From the NCBI GenBank assembly GCA_017446775.1, contig JAFSQE010000017.1, positions 1-64,000 on the forward strand: 64,000 nucleotides of DNA. Direction: 5' to 3'. This DNA is from Bacteroidales bacterium. GTDB taxonomy: Bacteria > Bacteroidota > Bacteroidia > Bacteroidales > UBA932. The translations under genes were made by a program, and so were the position numbers. Position 1 is the first letter of the stretch, and each line of letters begins with the position of its first letter. Below the pieces are notes generated by a model, which was given only the letters and a program-made list of their open reading frames with translations, was not told the origin of the DNA and did not search any database. Below are positions 10,947 through 20,277 of this stretch, in pieces.

Positions 10947-12380
10947 TTAAAGTTCTCTCTTTTTGATAAAAGTCACGGCATCGCGGCAGGTTTGCGTGCG
11001 GGATGTCAGCAGCAGGTAGATGCAGGCCACAAATGCTATCTTTGCCAGCATCCGCCACAGACCGCTGCCGATTCCTGCCAAGGCAAAGTGCGCCAGCACC
11101 ACCGGCAGCAAAGCTATTGCAAAAAACGGCACGGTGTCCTTCACAAGCTCGATAAAATTGATACCGATGATATTCTTTAGCAACAAGAACCAGACCAGAA
11201 CGGCGATATAGTTTGCAACTGTTACCGTGGCGGCCATGGTGACCAGGCCAAAACGGTAGGTTATAAGGGCGCAGGCAATCTGCACGGCTGCATTTATCAG
11301 CGTAAATGCCAGATAGCGGCCGCTGTGCCCGGTGGCCATCGCAGCCTGGGCAAAAATCGTCTGCATCAGTGTCGCCAGAAAATAGACGCAATATAGGCGC
11401 AGAATCGGCACCGACGGGGCAAATTCCGGATTAATCAGGTCGATGAATTCGGGTGCGATAAGACCCAGCCCCAGAAGCGCCGGCGATGCCGCAAAGGCAA
11501 CAAAGCGGGTCAGCTTGCGGAAGATTGCCTTGCGCCGCTGCCCGTCGTCCCTTGCAACTGCCATCACCGGTTGTGCCACGCTGGTCACCATCCCGCCAAA
11601 CACCTGACTGGCCATCCCGGCCCATTTGCTACCCTGAGAATAGTAACCGACCTCGGTTTTGGTGTAGGCGCGCCCCAGCACCACAGAGAAGATGTTGGTC
11701 TGGATCTGCATCACAAACTGCGCCGCTACCAGCTTCAACCCAAACGGAATCATCTCCCACACCGGTTTGAAATCTATCTTGAAGCTGGGCTTCCACGGCG
11801 TGAAGATGAGTTTAAGCAGGGAGGTCACCAGCGACTGAGACACAGAATGGGCCACCAGAGCCCAGTATCCGAACCCCTTTACAGCCATAACGATGGCCAC
11901 GATGCCGGCCACGATGGTCCCGGTGATGTCCATCGCAGCCCGCTGCTTTATCAAAAGCTTGCGCAGCAGCACAGCGTCAGAAGCTATGGATATGCTCACA
12001 AAGAAGAACGATGTAAACAGCACCCGCGCCACCTTTACCAGTTCAGGCTGGTTGTAAAAGCGGGCGATGGGACCCGAGAGGAAAAAGAGGATTATGTACA
12101 GCAGCGCGCTCACCGCCGTCGTGAACCAGAACACGGAATTGTGGTCTGCCGCCCTGAATTCGCCACGGTTGATAAGTGCCGCCTTGAAACCGCCCTCCTG
12201 CATGGTGACGGCGATGGCGGTAAAGATGGCCAGCATCCCTACGATGCCGTAGTCGCCTGGGGAGAGGCGGCTGAGCAGCACCAACCCCACCACGGCGCCG
12301 ATGAGTTGCTGCAGGCCGTTGTTCATCCCGCCCCAGAACAGCCCCGCAGCCGTCTTTGTCTTGAGATTTCGTTCACTCAT
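10947..12380 (-). CDS. Polysaccharide flippase (Wzx/WzxC-like, MOP superfamily)
   Basis: A 477-residue inner-membrane protein with 12 or more hydrophobic segments throughout. The N-terminal GLFWGGMNNGLQQLIGAVVG segment and LSPGDYGIVGM are typical of the WzxC-type oligosaccharide flippases, which move lipid-linked sugar units across the inner membrane. A TACCTTTG box lies 7 bp before the ATG, so the mRNA may have almost no leader. Immediately upstream is a glycosyltransferase-like gene, consistent with a small surface-polysaccharide unit. A second, different flippase lies at 22799. Confidence 0.9.
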   Translation of the reverse strand: MSERNLKTKTAAGLFWGGMNNGLQQLIGAVVGLVLLSRLSPGDYGIVGMLAIFTAIAVTMQEGGFKAALINRGEFRAADHNSVFWFTTAVSALLYIILFFLSGPIARFYNQPELVKVARVLFTSFFFVSISIASDAVLLRKLLIKQRAAMDITGTIVAGIVAIVMAVKGFGYWALVAHSVSQSLVTSLLKLIFTPWKPSFKIDFKPVWEMIPFGLKLVAAQFVMQIQTNIFSVVLGRAYTKTEVGYYSQGSKWAGMASQVFGGMVTSVAQPVMAVARDDGQRRKAIFRKLTRFVAFAASPALLGLGLIAPEFIDLINPEFAPSVPILRLYCVYFLATLMQTIFAQAAMATGHSGRYLAFTLINAAVQIACALITYRFGLVTMAATVTVANYIAVLVWFLLLKNIIGINFIELVKDTVPFFAIALLPVVLAHFALAGIGSGLWRMLAKIAFVACIYLLLTSRTQTCRDAVTFIKKREL

Positions 12381-12387
12381 ATCAAAA

Positions 12388-12395
12388 CAAAGGTA
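12388..12395 (-). promoter_or_regulatory. -7 box TACCTTTG before the flippase gene
   Basis: A perfect TAnnTTTG on the minus strand in the 21-bp gap between the upstream stop and the flippase ATG. No good -33 box is seen. Confidence 0.45.
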
Positions 12396-12401
12396 GCAAC
12401 T

Positions 12402-13241
12402 TTATCGCAATAGTCGCCTCTGGTGGCGGTGACGCAGGCTGCGTCGGATCTTGCCGGGCCAGCGCCAGATGCGGATAAATGCCTTCTTGATGTAGCCAAA
12501 GCCCATCTCCAGGGCGAAGCCCAGATTGTCCCGGTGCGAGAAAACGGGGCGAGGAGTGCCTCGCAGGTCATAGGCCTCGTTTATCAGGGAGTCGATACGG
12601 TGTGTCTGCTCTGCCTGGACACGGTATTTGCGGGCCATCCAGCTGTGCATGCAAAGGTCGTGGCCGTCCCCGTCTGAAAGGATGGTAGACAGCCCGTCTT
12701 TGTGACGCCGGGCAGGGAGATACAGTGTCTTGAAGTTATGCGCCAGCCACAGATAGAAGCTGTAATAAGGTTCAAAGTCGTAAATGTCAAAATCGCCCTG
12801 CAACGGCTGCTGCACCTGCTGCTTATAGGCCGCCGTCATCTGCTCCTTTACGGCGTGATAGTCAAAGGCACGGATCTGCCCGGGACCCGTGTACCTGGTA
12901 CGTATCAGATTTAGGTTAAGGATATTGAAGAACGGATTGGTCACAATGGGGTTGTGGCTGCGGGGGCAGCCCGGGCCGCAGTCCGGCGCACCGGCATTTG
13001 CCCATCCCTGCTCATATACCCGCATCGCCAGAGCCATCACCGCCTCCGGGTCGGTAACGAACGCATCCTCATCAATATTGATTGCGATGTCGCAGCCGGT
13101 ATCGCGCAGCATCGCATAAAAATAGCCGTCGGCACTGCGGTCGGTGAGCCGTACAGTCTCCACCCCCTTGGGATAGAGCATTTTTGAGAGCTTGTACAGT
13201 TCCGGCGAGAACGACCGGGTATATATCTTGATTACGGGCAT
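12402..13241 (-). CDS. Putative glycosyltransferase-like protein
   Basis: 279 residues from the ATG at 13241 (MPVIKIYTRS). The open frame extends 48 nt further upstream, but those codons overlap a TACCTTTG promoter box and a terminator, so 13241 is the better start. The protein has an N-terminal alpha/beta pattern and NIDEDAF near residue 70, reminiscent of the DxD metal and nucleotide-sugar site of GT-A transferases. The C-terminus is strongly basic (RRSLRHRHQRRLLR), as in membrane-associated transferases. I cannot assign a family. The neighbouring flippase on the same strand supports a role in surface glycan assembly. Confidence 0.65.
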   Translation of the reverse strand: MPVIKIYTRSFSPELYKLSKMLYPKGVETVRLTDRSADGYFYAMLRDTGCDIAINIDEDAFVTDPEAVMALAMRVYEQGWANAGAPDCGPGCPRSHNPIVTNPFFNILNLNLIRTRYTGPGQIRAFDYHAVKEQMTAAYKQQVQQPLQGDFDIYDFEPYYSFYLWLAHNFKTLYLPARRHKDGLSTILSDGDGHDLCMHSWMARKYRVQAEQTHRIDSLINEAYDLRGTPRPVFSHRDNLGFALEMGFGYIKKAFIRIWRWPGKIRRSLRHRHQRRLLR

Positions 13242-13247
13242 ACGATG

Positions 13248-13255
13248 CAAAGGTA
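13248..13255 (-). promoter_or_regulatory. -7 box TACCTTTG giving an almost leaderless mRNA
   Basis: A perfect TAnnTTTG on the minus strand ends 6 bp before the ATG at 13241. Transcription would start at or next to the start codon. Confidence 0.55.
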
Positions 13256-13257
13256 CA

Positions 13258-13287
13258 AAAAAGGCGGCACTCGGGCCGCCCTTTTGC
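13258..13287 (-). terminator. Terminator of the outer-membrane protein gene
   Basis: On the minus strand GGCGGC / GCCGCC with flanking pairs is followed by TTTTTT, directly before the next gene's promoter box. Confidence 0.8.
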
Positions 13288-13301
13288 AATATGCTTGGTG
13301 T

Positions 13302-14870
13302 TTAGAATTTTACCCTGTAGGTGAGCATCAGATCGCTAGCTGTGTTGGAGATTGTGGCCATCGGAGCCAGGCAAGAATACTCCCCAACGGCTTCGTTGAA
13401 TGCATAATCGTCGTAAGGCAGCATAGAGTAGGTGTCGGTAAGCCTTGCACGGTAGGTCAGGTCGATAGAAGAAGTTTCGCTGATGCGCTTGCCGATACCG
13501 AATGAGACATACCTGTAGAGCGGATGCTCATATAGATAGCTGGTGTAACCGCCCCTTATCGCAAAATCGTTGAAGATGTTAAGCTCTGCACCCATACGGA
13601 AGATATTGCTGCGGCCATAGCAGGTAGAAAGCTCTTTGTTCGCCTCCTTGAAGGTGTTGTAGTTGTGATTATAGTCGGACATTTTGGTGGCGCTGTAATC
13701 CACGGTCTCGTAGTCGAAACTTATCAGGCCGCTGTGGCCAAACACCAGCGCTGCGCCAAGCGAATACCTGCTGGGGGCGTGTACGCGATATTCATAAGAG
13801 AATACCGGAGACTGGCTTTCGGCAGAGCGGCAGGTAGTAGTTCCGTCGAAAGAGGATACCATTGTCTCGCGCCATGTGTCGGTGAGGTCGTAGATGGTAG
13901 GGGTGGTGTAGGTCGCACCCAGGCGCAGGAATTTGAAAGGCACCCAGATTGCACCCACCTGCACGTTTGCACCCACGCCGCTGGTCTGTTGCAGATAGTT
14001 GTAGCTCATGGATTTGAACCCGCTGTCAAAGTAGTTGCCGGCAACGCCGCCATCTTCATAATATGCCCAGTCATCTTCAAAATCCACCATGTTGATGTTG
14101 GCGTTGATACCAAGATAAAGCCGGTCGTTAAAGTTCAGGCCAAAGTTGAACGCCATGTCGTAGATACCGCCCCTGCGGATACGGTCGTAAGACTTGTCAA
14201 GGATACTGTTTACGCCCAAGTGGTCGCCCCACTGATTCTCGGTTGCACCGATATAGGAGTCAGCTTCTTCGTCAGGGGAGCCGTTATATGGATTTACAAG
14301 AAAGGTGTCGTATGCGAGTATCTCCTGGGGGGTGCAGTATCCTAGTTCAAATGCATCCTTATCCTTAAGGAAACTTTCGTTAACTGTCTCAAGGTTATCA
14401 GCAATGTTGCCCAGCAGGCTGCTGCCGCTGTCGTAACCGCTGTACGAAACGCGGTTGTTGAAGCTGGCAATCTTGTTGAACCCGAACCCCAGGGTATAGT
14501 TCACCAGACCCGCATCCCTGCCCGTAGGGAGGGACATAACCATGCTGATATTGGGGATATTGAACAGCCTTCTTTTGGCATTCTGGGTGTATGTGTCCTC
14601 TGTGGTTTCAAACGACGCGGCATTTTTATCGGTAGAGAAACCGCCGGTTATTGCAAACTCGCAGCAATTGTAAACCGCAGTCGATGCCGGGTTGATGGAC
14701 ATCGCGCCAAGGTCGCCACCGAGTGCGGTGAATGCGTTACCCATTGCCATTGTGCGTGCGCTGCCCACATAAAACTGCTCTGAATACCTCAGGGCATCCG
14801 CGACCCCCTGTGCGCTGGCAGCCATGTTTGCCGCCAATATGATGATAGCTATCAGACTAAACCTTTTCAT
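13302..14870 (-). CDS. FadL/OmpP1-like outer-membrane beta-barrel protein
   Basis: 522 residues from the ATG at 14870, chosen because MKRFSLIAIIILAANMAASAQ is a good signal peptide; an upstream in-frame ATG (14918) would place 16 polar residues before it. The mature start SEQFYVGSARTMAMGNAFTALGGDLGAMSINPAS resembles the hatch region of OMPP1/FadL/TodX channels, where a GNAFTA..D..A...NPA motif is typical. The rest shows alternating beta-strands and ends in an aromatic residue (TYRVKF), as barrels do. It probably takes up hydrophobic compounds, but the substrate is unknown. The serine-rich lipoprotein gene lies 51 bp upstream on the same strand. Confidence 0.82.
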   Translation of the reverse strand: MKRFSLIAIIILAANMAASAQGVADALRYSEQFYVGSARTMAMGNAFTALGGDLGAMSINPASTAVYNCCEFAITGGFSTDKNAASFETTEDTYTQNAKRRLFNIPNISMVMSLPTGRDAGLVNYTLGFGFNKIASFNNRVSYSGYDSGSSLLGNIADNLETVNESFLKDKDAFELGYCTPQEILAYDTFLVNPYNGSPDEEADSYIGATENQWGDHLGVNSILDKSYDRIRRGGIYDMAFNFGLNFNDRLYLGINANINMVDFEDDWAYYEDGGVAGNYFDSGFKSMSYNYLQQTSGVGANVQVGAIWVPFKFLRLGATYTTPTIYDLTDTWRETMVSSFDGTTTCRSAESQSPVFSYEYRVHAPSRYSLGAALVFGHSGLISFDYETVDYSATKMSDYNHNYNTFKEANKELSTCYGRSNIFRMGAELNIFNDFAIRGGYTSYLYEHPLYRYVSFGIGKRISETSSIDLTYRARLTDTYSMLPYDDYAFNEAVGEYSCLAPMATISNTASDLMLTYRVKF

Positions 14871-14921
14871 ACCCACTGAATTTTTCTTTCTGGTTGAAGT
14901 AATGTTGATGCTGCCCACCGC

Positions 14922-16463
14922 TTACCTGCGGCCACCGGAAGAAGAACCGCTGGAGTGACCGCCGCCGCTGGAATGTCCGCCGCCGCTGGAATGTCCGCCG
15001 CCAGAGAAGCCGCCGCCCGAGCGCCCGCTGCTGGAGCTGCCGGAGAAGCCGCCGCTGCGTGAGCTGCTGGAGCTGCTCCCCGAGTAAGAACTGCGGGAAG
15101 AGCTGCTGCTGCCGGAGTAAGAGCTGCGGGAACTGCCGTTCGACGAACTGCTGCGGGAACTGCCGCTGGAATAGCTGCTGCGACTGCTTGAAGAACTGCT
15201 GCGGGAACTGCTTCCGGAATAGGAGCTGCGGCTACTGGAAGAGCTGTTGCGGGAGCCGGAGTAAGAACTGCGGCTGCTGCTTGAAGAGCTCGAAGCGGTG
15301 GGTGTTCCACGACGGGTAGAGCTGTTGCTGCGATAGCCGCTCCGTGCAGATGATGCAGCGCTGCGGTTTATCGTTGCAGACGAGCTGCGGCTGGTAGAGG
15401 AGCTGTTACTGTTTACCGTTGCAGACGAGCTGCGACCGGTAGAAGAACTGCTGCGGTTAACTGTTGCAGACGAACTGCGGGCAGAGGAGGATGAACCCCT
15501 GTTGACTGTAGATTCTGACCTGCGTCCGCTTGCTGCTGCGCCACGGTTTATCGTTGAGGACGAACTGCGGGCAGAGGAAGATCCGCTGCGTGCGGCAGAA
15601 GCCGTTGCACTGCGTGCTGCAGAGGATGATACTGCCGTGGAACGACGGCCGTCTATCTTGCCGGTGGCTGTACGTGAAGTGCGGGACGTTGCAGAAGCCA
15701 GTGCGGTGCCGGAGCGACGTGCTGCCGAAGAAGAAACCATGTTGCTGGCCGTTGCCCGGCGGTTCACGCTGTTACCGATTGCAGATGCCTGACGTATGCG
15801 TCTGTCGGCGTTGTCGTAGTTGCCGGCAGTGCTGCGACGGCCTGTGCTGTACGGCCCGAAGTAGTCGCGATGACGGTGTACCCCGCCGCCGTGCCATGCA
15901 AAGCTGCTGCCCCATCCGTGGTGGTGCCACCCATAGTTCCAGCCATAATAATAAGGACCGTAGTGAGGGCCCCAGTGGCTGTAGCTATACCAGCAAGGGC
16001 TGTACCAGGGGTCGTACCAGGCCCAGCCGCTGTACCAGTAAGGGTCGCGCCAGCCCCATCCATACCAGGAGTCGTACCACCAGGTGTTGTACCATGCATA
16101 GGAATAGCGCCAGGGTGAATACCAGCTGTATCTGTAGCAAGGGCCCCACCAGGGGTTGTACCAGGGGTTGTCCCAGCCGTAATAATCTACATAAACCGTA
16201 TAGGTGGCATAGGGAGTATCGTCAAACCTGTGCAGGCGTTCTGCATAGGTCTCGCCCTCATCCAAGGCATACACATCTACGGAATACTTGCCGGGTTTAA
16301 GTGCGGTATTATCTTCTTCTGCGCTGCGGACCACAGTTAATTTGGCGCGCTGCGGACGGCTGTAGATGCTGTCGTCGTAAATCGATGAATAATAGCTGGT
16401 CGTACCGCAGGAAGCCAGCGCGAACAGCATCAGGAGCGATAAAATAAAAAGTCTGTTTTTCAT
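14922..16463 (-). CDS. Aromatic-rich, Ser/Arg-rich low-complexity lipoprotein
   Basis: 513 residues from the ATG at 16463, preceded by GGGAGG and followed by a lipoprotein signal ending at C19 (LFALASCG). After a short folded-looking part (20-90) comes a tract (about 91-202) dominated by Trp, Tyr, Pro and Gly in loose YxPW/WYxPW repeats, closing with His-rich HHHGWG. The remaining 300 residues are nearly all Ser, Arg, Gly, Thr and Ala in SSSRSSYSGS-like repeats, ending in three GGGHSS units. No enzyme motif is seen. It is probably a surface-exposed, disordered or wall-associated protein, co-transcribed with the FadL-like gene. I do not recognise a named family. Confidence 0.75.
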   Translation of the reverse strand: MKNRLFILSLLMLFALASCGTTSYYSSIYDDSIYSRPQRAKLTVVRSAEEDNTALKPGKYSVDVYALDEGETYAERLHRFDDTPYATYTVYVDYYGWDNPWYNPWWGPCYRYSWYSPWRYSYAWYNTWWYDSWYGWGWRDPYWYSGWAWYDPWYSPCWYSYSHWGPHYGPYYYGWNYGWHHHGWGSSFAWHGGGVHRHRDYFGPYSTGRRSTAGNYDNADRRIRQASAIGNSVNRRATASNMVSSSAARRSGTALASATSRTSRTATGKIDGRRSTAVSSSAARSATASAARSGSSSARSSSSTINRGAAASGRRSESTVNRGSSSSARSSSATVNRSSSSTGRSSSATVNSNSSSTSRSSSATINRSAASSARSGYRSNSSTRRGTPTASSSSSSSRSSYSGSRNSSSSSRSSYSGSSSRSSSSSSRSSYSSGSSRSSSSNGSSRSSYSGSSSSSRSSYSGSSSSSSRSGGFSGSSSSGRSGGGFSGGGHSSGGGHSSGGGHSSGSSSGGRR

Positions 16464-16491
16464 AATATTACCTCCCATATGATTTATTTTG

Positions 16492-16499
16492 TATTTTTG
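16492..16499 (+). promoter_or_regulatory. Possible -7 box TATTTTTG for proS
   Basis: Matches TAnnTTTG 62 bp before the proS ATG; no -33 box at the usual distance. Confidence 0.35.
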
Positions 16500-16561
16500 C
16501 GAACGTTTTAAAAACGCTTTCAAAAGCAAATATAGCAATATTTATACCAACGCTTATTTTT

Positions 16562-18040
16562 ATGGCAAAAGAACTGACTTCAAGGAGCGAGAACTACTCG
16601 CAGTGGTACAACGACATAGTGATAAAGGCCGACCTGGCGGAGAACTCTGCGGTGCGCGGTTGCATGGTGATAAAACCCTATGGCTACGCCATTTGGGAGA
16701 AGATGCACGACGCGCTGGATGGTATGTTCAAGCAGACCGGACACCAGAACGCATATTTCCCGCTGTTTATCCCCAAGTCGTTCTTGAGCCGTGAGGCAGA
16801 GCACGTAGAGGGGTTTGCAAAAGAGTGCGCAGTGGTTACCCACCACCGCCTCAAGGTCGCTCCCGACGGCAACGGCGTTGTGGTAGACCCCGACGCCAAA
16901 CTTGAAGAGGAACTTATCGTGCGCCCCACCTCGGAAACCATCATCTGGAACACATATAAGAACTGGATCAACTCTTACCGCGACCTCCCGATACTGATTA
17001 ACCAGTGGGCGAATGTCGTGCGTTGGGAGATGCGCACCCGTCTGTTCCTGCGCACAGCGGAGTTCCTGTGGCAGGAGGGTCATACAGCCCATGCCACCAG
17101 TGCAGAGGCGATAGCAGAGACAGAGAAGATGGTGAACGTATATGCAAAGTTTGCCCGCGAGTATATGGCGATGCCCGTGGTGGTGGGCCACAAGAGCGAG
17201 AGCGAACGTTTTGCCGGCGCCATCGACACCCTCTGCATAGAGGCGATGATGCAGGACGGACGTGCACTGCAGGCCGGCACATCTCACTTCCTGGGGCAGA
17301 ACTTTGCCAAGGCGTTTGACGTGCAGTTCTCTTCAAAGGAGGGTACGCTGGAGTATGTATGGGCTACCTCATGGGGTGTCTCTACCCGCCTGATGGGGGC
17401 GCTTATAATGTCGCACAGCGACGATAACGGCCTTGTGCTGCCGCCCCGTCTGGCGCCTATCCATGTGGTTATGGTGCCCATTTACAAGAGTCAGGAAGAG
17501 CGCGAGGCGATACTCGCAAAGATGGACCTTCTCAAGGCAGAGTGCGAGAAGGAGGGTCTCACCGTAAAGATAGACGACCGCGACAACTTGCGTCCCGGCT
17601 TCAAATTTGCAGAGTGGGAGCTCAAGGGAGTACCCGCAAGGGTGGCCATCGGGCCGCGCGATCTGGCTTCCGGTATGGCAGAGGTTGCACGCCGCGATAC
17701 TCTCACCAAGGAGAGCCTGCCCCAGGAGGGCCTCGCAGCGTACCTGAAAGCCCTGATGGACACGATTCAGGAGAATATCTACCGCAAAGCCTTTGACTTC
17801 CGCACGGAGCACACAATCAAAGTGGATACATGGGAAGAATTCAAAGAGAAGATAGAGCAGGGTTACTTCTTGTTGTGCCACTGGGACGGTACCGGCGAAA
17901 CCGAAGCCCGCATACAGGAAGAGACCAAGGCCACCATACGGTGCATCCCTACAGACAGTTTTGTCTGCGAAGAGGAGGGCAAGTGCGTATACAGCGGCAA
18001 GCCTTCTCACCGCAGGGTAATTTTTGCCAAGGCATATTAA
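16562..18040 (+). CDS. proS: Prolyl-tRNA synthetase (short, eukaryote/archaea-like type)
   Basis: Charges tRNA-Pro with proline. At 492 residues it is the short form without the bacterial editing insert between motifs 2 and 3, the type common in Bacteroidota. Class II motifs are visible: motif 1 around [17 protein letters not shown] with the P of NAYFPLFIP, the TXE loop RPTSETIIW, motif 2 [22 protein letters not shown], and motif 3 near [12 protein letters not shown]. An anticodon-binding domain (from PIHVVMVPI) and a C-terminal zinc-binding-like extension with several Cys ([20 protein letters not shown]) follow. A DUF3078-like gene starts 12 bp downstream. Confidence 0.96.
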   Translation: MAKELTSRSENYSQWYNDIVIKADLAENSAVRGCMVIKPYGYAIWEKMHDALDGMFKQTGHQNAYFPLFIPKSFLSREAEHVEGFAKECAVVTHHRLKVAPDGNGVVVDPDAKLEEELIVRPTSETIIWNTYKNWINSYRDLPILINQWANVVRWEMRTRLFLRTAEFLWQEGHTAHATSAEAIAETEKMVNVYAKFAREYMAMPVVVGHKSESERFAGAIDTLCIEAMMQDGRALQAGTSHFLGQNFAKAFDVQFSSKEGTLEYVWATSWGVSTRLMGALIMSHSDDNGLVLPPRLAPIHVVMVPIYKSQEEREAILAKMDLLKAECEKEGLTVKIDDRDNLRPGFKFAEWELKGVPARVAIGPRDLASGMAEVARRDTLTKESLPQEGLAAYLKALMDTIQENIYRKAFDFRTEHTIKVDTWEEFKEKIEQGYFLLCHWDGTGETEARIQEETKATIRCIPTDSFVCEEEGKCVYSGKPSHRRVIFAKAY

Positions 18041-18052
18041 CAACCGTTGCAG

Positions 18053-18967
18053 ATGAAAAAGACCATTGTCATAGCAGTTCTGGTTATCATTAACACCCTT
18101 TTTGCCAGGGCGCAGGAACCTGCGGCCTCGGCCGCGCCTGCAAGCAACTGGACCAGCTGGGCGCTCACGACCCTGAGTTTCAAGCAGACATCTCTCACCG
18201 ACTGGGCGGCCGGAGGTAACGGCAGCGCACAGTTCGGCTCTACCATAGATGCCAACGCCAACTACGCAAAGGACAAGATAACCTTTACCAACCGGCTGCA
18301 GGTGGCATACGGTTTTACCCAGACATTCGGTGTCGGTTTCCAGAAAAACGCCGACTATATCATCCTCAACAATACCCTTGGATATTCCTTGAAGGGGCGG
18401 TTCAGCGGCACGCTGGCCTACTCTTTCAAATCGCAGATAAGTCCCGGATACGCCGGTAACATAGGCAGCGACATCGTGTCGAGATTCTTCTCTCCGGCTA
18501 CCATGTCGCTTGGTGCCGGTGCTACCTGGACATTCAAGGGTCTTACGGCGACATTCTCCCCGCTCACCGGCAATGTGCAGTTTGTATCGGACGAGGGGCT
18601 GCGTGCCCGCTACGGTAACGAAGCGGACCAGTTTGCCCGCTGGGAGCTTGGTGCCAAGCTCCGTCTCTCTGCCGTAGCCGCAGTGGAGGGGCTGAATGTG
18701 AGCACCACGTGCGACGTTTTCTCCAACTACCTCAAGAAGCCCCAGAACATGACTGTGGACTGGACTCTTGCGGTTAGCGCACCACTTACCAAGTTCATCT
18801 CGTTCTCCCTTAACTGCCGCGCCATCTACGACGATAAGATCAAGTTCAAATCGCTTAACGGTCCCGACGGCCACCCTATCCTGGACGAGGAAGGCAAGGT
18901 CAAGCTTTTCCCCGCCCTGCAGTTCCAGGAGATTGCCGGCATCACCTTCTCTTATAAATTCCAATAG
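18053..18967 (+). CDS. DUF3078-like outer-membrane protein
   Basis: 304 residues from the ATG at 18053 (MKKTIVIAVLVIINTLFARAQ signal peptide); a TTG two codons earlier is a poorer start. The mature protein begins with WTSWALTTLSFKQTSLTDWAAGGNGS, a signature I associate with the DUF3078 family of Bacteroidota. Amphipathic beta-strands follow, with an aromatic C-terminus (FSYKFQ), so an outer-membrane barrel is likely. Function is unknown. It lies between proS and tilS, and its stop codon overlaps the tilS GTG by one base. Confidence 0.83.
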   Translation: MKKTIVIAVLVIINTLFARAQEPAASAAPASNWTSWALTTLSFKQTSLTDWAAGGNGSAQFGSTIDANANYAKDKITFTNRLQVAYGFTQTFGVGFQKNADYIILNNTLGYSLKGRFSGTLAYSFKSQISPGYAGNIGSDIVSRFFSPATMSLGAGATWTFKGLTATFSPLTGNVQFVSDEGLRARYGNEADQFARWELGAKLRLSAVAAVEGLNVSTTCDVFSNYLKKPQNMTVDWTLAVSAPLTKFISFSLNCRAIYDDKIKFKSLNGPDGHPILDEEGKVKLFPALQFQEIAGITFSYKFQ

Positions 18968-20265
18968 TGCAGCGCACCTTTGACAGAGAGCTTGACCGGC
19001 TGCTGGCAGGCTACAACGGCCCCCTGCTGCTGGCGGTCAGCGGCGGTGTGGATTCTATGGTGATGCTCTTTCTGGCGGCTCGCTCTTCTGTAAAGCGCGA
19101 TATCGCGGTGGCGCACATGAACTTTTTGCTGCGCCCGGGTGATTGCGATGCCGACGAACTTCTGGTGCGCGAAACCTGCGCCGCTGCCGGCATCCCGTTC
19201 TTTGCCAAGAAGATTGATACCCGCGCCTATGCCCGTTCCAAGGGCGTTTCAATAGAGATGGCGGCGCGCGAACTGCGCTACGGATGGTTTTCGGAGCTGA
19301 TGTCGGAGCATGGCTTCGGCCGGCTGCTGGTAGCCCACAACCAAAACGACAATGCAGAGACGATGATGCTCAACCTGCTGCGCGGCACAGGGCTGCGCGG
19401 GCTGTGCGGCATCCGCGAGGCGAACGGGGCGGTTCTGCGCCCTATGCTGGGTTTTTCCCGCAGCCAGATAGAGGAGTTCGCTGCCAGGAACAACATCGTC
19501 TTCAGGGAGGATGCCACAAACGCCGATACCGCCATCGCCCGCAACCGTATCCGACATAACGTCTTTGCAGAATTCGGGAAGGTCAATCCCTCTTTCCTGA
19601 ATACTTTTGCCACAGAGGCGAAGCATTTTGCGCAGGCAGAGGAGATTCTGGACGCCCTGTTTGATGCCAAAAGAGAGGAGCTATGTTCCCGGGATGGCGA
19701 TGCCGAGCGGATTTCCATCGCCGCTCTGGCCGCAGAACCGCACAGGGATTACTGGATGTTCCGTCTTCTGGAGCCGTACGGCTTCACCGCTTCGCAGATT
19801 TCTGATGCCCTGGAGACTATCGCGGCCGGCAGCGGCAGGGAGTTTTTAAGCGCTACCCACCGCCTTATCCGCGACCGGGAGTTTTTCAAGATATATCCGT
19901 TGGATGCCGGGGCCGCTTTTCGACTGGAGGTGTCGGTTTTTGAGCGTCCTGCAGGTTTCGACCCCAGCAAGGCACACTCCGGAGTGCTTTATGCCGATGC
20001 CGACACGCTTAAAGAGCCGCTGCAGATGCGCCCATGGCGTCGCGGCGACCGCTTTGTCCCCCTGGGCATGAAGGGCAGCCGACTTGTAAGTGACTTTTTT
20101 ACCGACCTCAAGCTGGACCTGGAGCAGAAGTCCCGGGCCCGAATCGTATATTGGGAAGATGCCCGGGGCGAGCATATCGCCGCCGTAGCCCCCTACCGCA
20201 TCGCCGACAGCCACAAAATAACACCTGCTACCAGACGGGTGGCCGCTATCAAGCTCTCTTTTTAA
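18967..20265 (+). CDS. tilS: tRNA(Ile)-lysidine synthetase
   Basis: Converts the wobble C of tRNA-Ile(CAU) to lysidine with ATP, changing its decoding from AUG to AUA; essential in most bacteria. The N-type ATP pyrophosphatase P-loop SGGVDS is at residues 25-30. The supporting motifs HMNFLLR, GVSIEMAARELRYGWF and VAHNQNDNAETMMLNLLRGTGLRGLCGI all follow. The C-terminal substrate-binding domain ends near residue 432. The start is GTG, sharing its G with the TAG of the upstream gene, which suggests translational coupling. Confidence 0.95.
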   Translation: MQRTFDRELDRLLAGYNGPLLLAVSGGVDSMVMLFLAARSSVKRDIAVAHMNFLLRPGDCDADELLVRETCAAAGIPFFAKKIDTRAYARSKGVSIEMAARELRYGWFSELMSEHGFGRLLVAHNQNDNAETMMLNLLRGTGLRGLCGIREANGAVLRPMLGFSRSQIEEFAARNNIVFREDATNADTAIARNRIRHNVFAEFGKVNPSFLNTFATEAKHFAQAEEILDALFDAKREELCSRDGDAERISIAALAAEPHRDYWMFRLLEPYGFTASQISDALETIAAGSGREFLSATHRLIRDREFFKIYPLDAGAAFRLEVSVFERPAGFDPSKAHSGVLYADADTLKEPLQMRPWRRGDRFVPLGMKGSRLVSDFFTDLKLDLEQKSRARIVYWEDARGEHIAAVAPYRIADSHKITPATRRVAAIKLSF

Positions 20266-20277
20266 AACGCTACTGTC

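Noticed and set aside
14930-15560. Repetitive DNA resembling a CRISPR or tandem-repeat array
   Set aside because: The repeats are irregular multiples of three and encode the Ser/Arg-rich tail; there are no constant-length spacers and no cas genes.
17369-18964. Long antisense open frame (531 codons) across proS and the DUF3078-like gene
   Set aside because: It spans two real genes and their junction and has no recognisable domains; a by-product of GC-rich codons.
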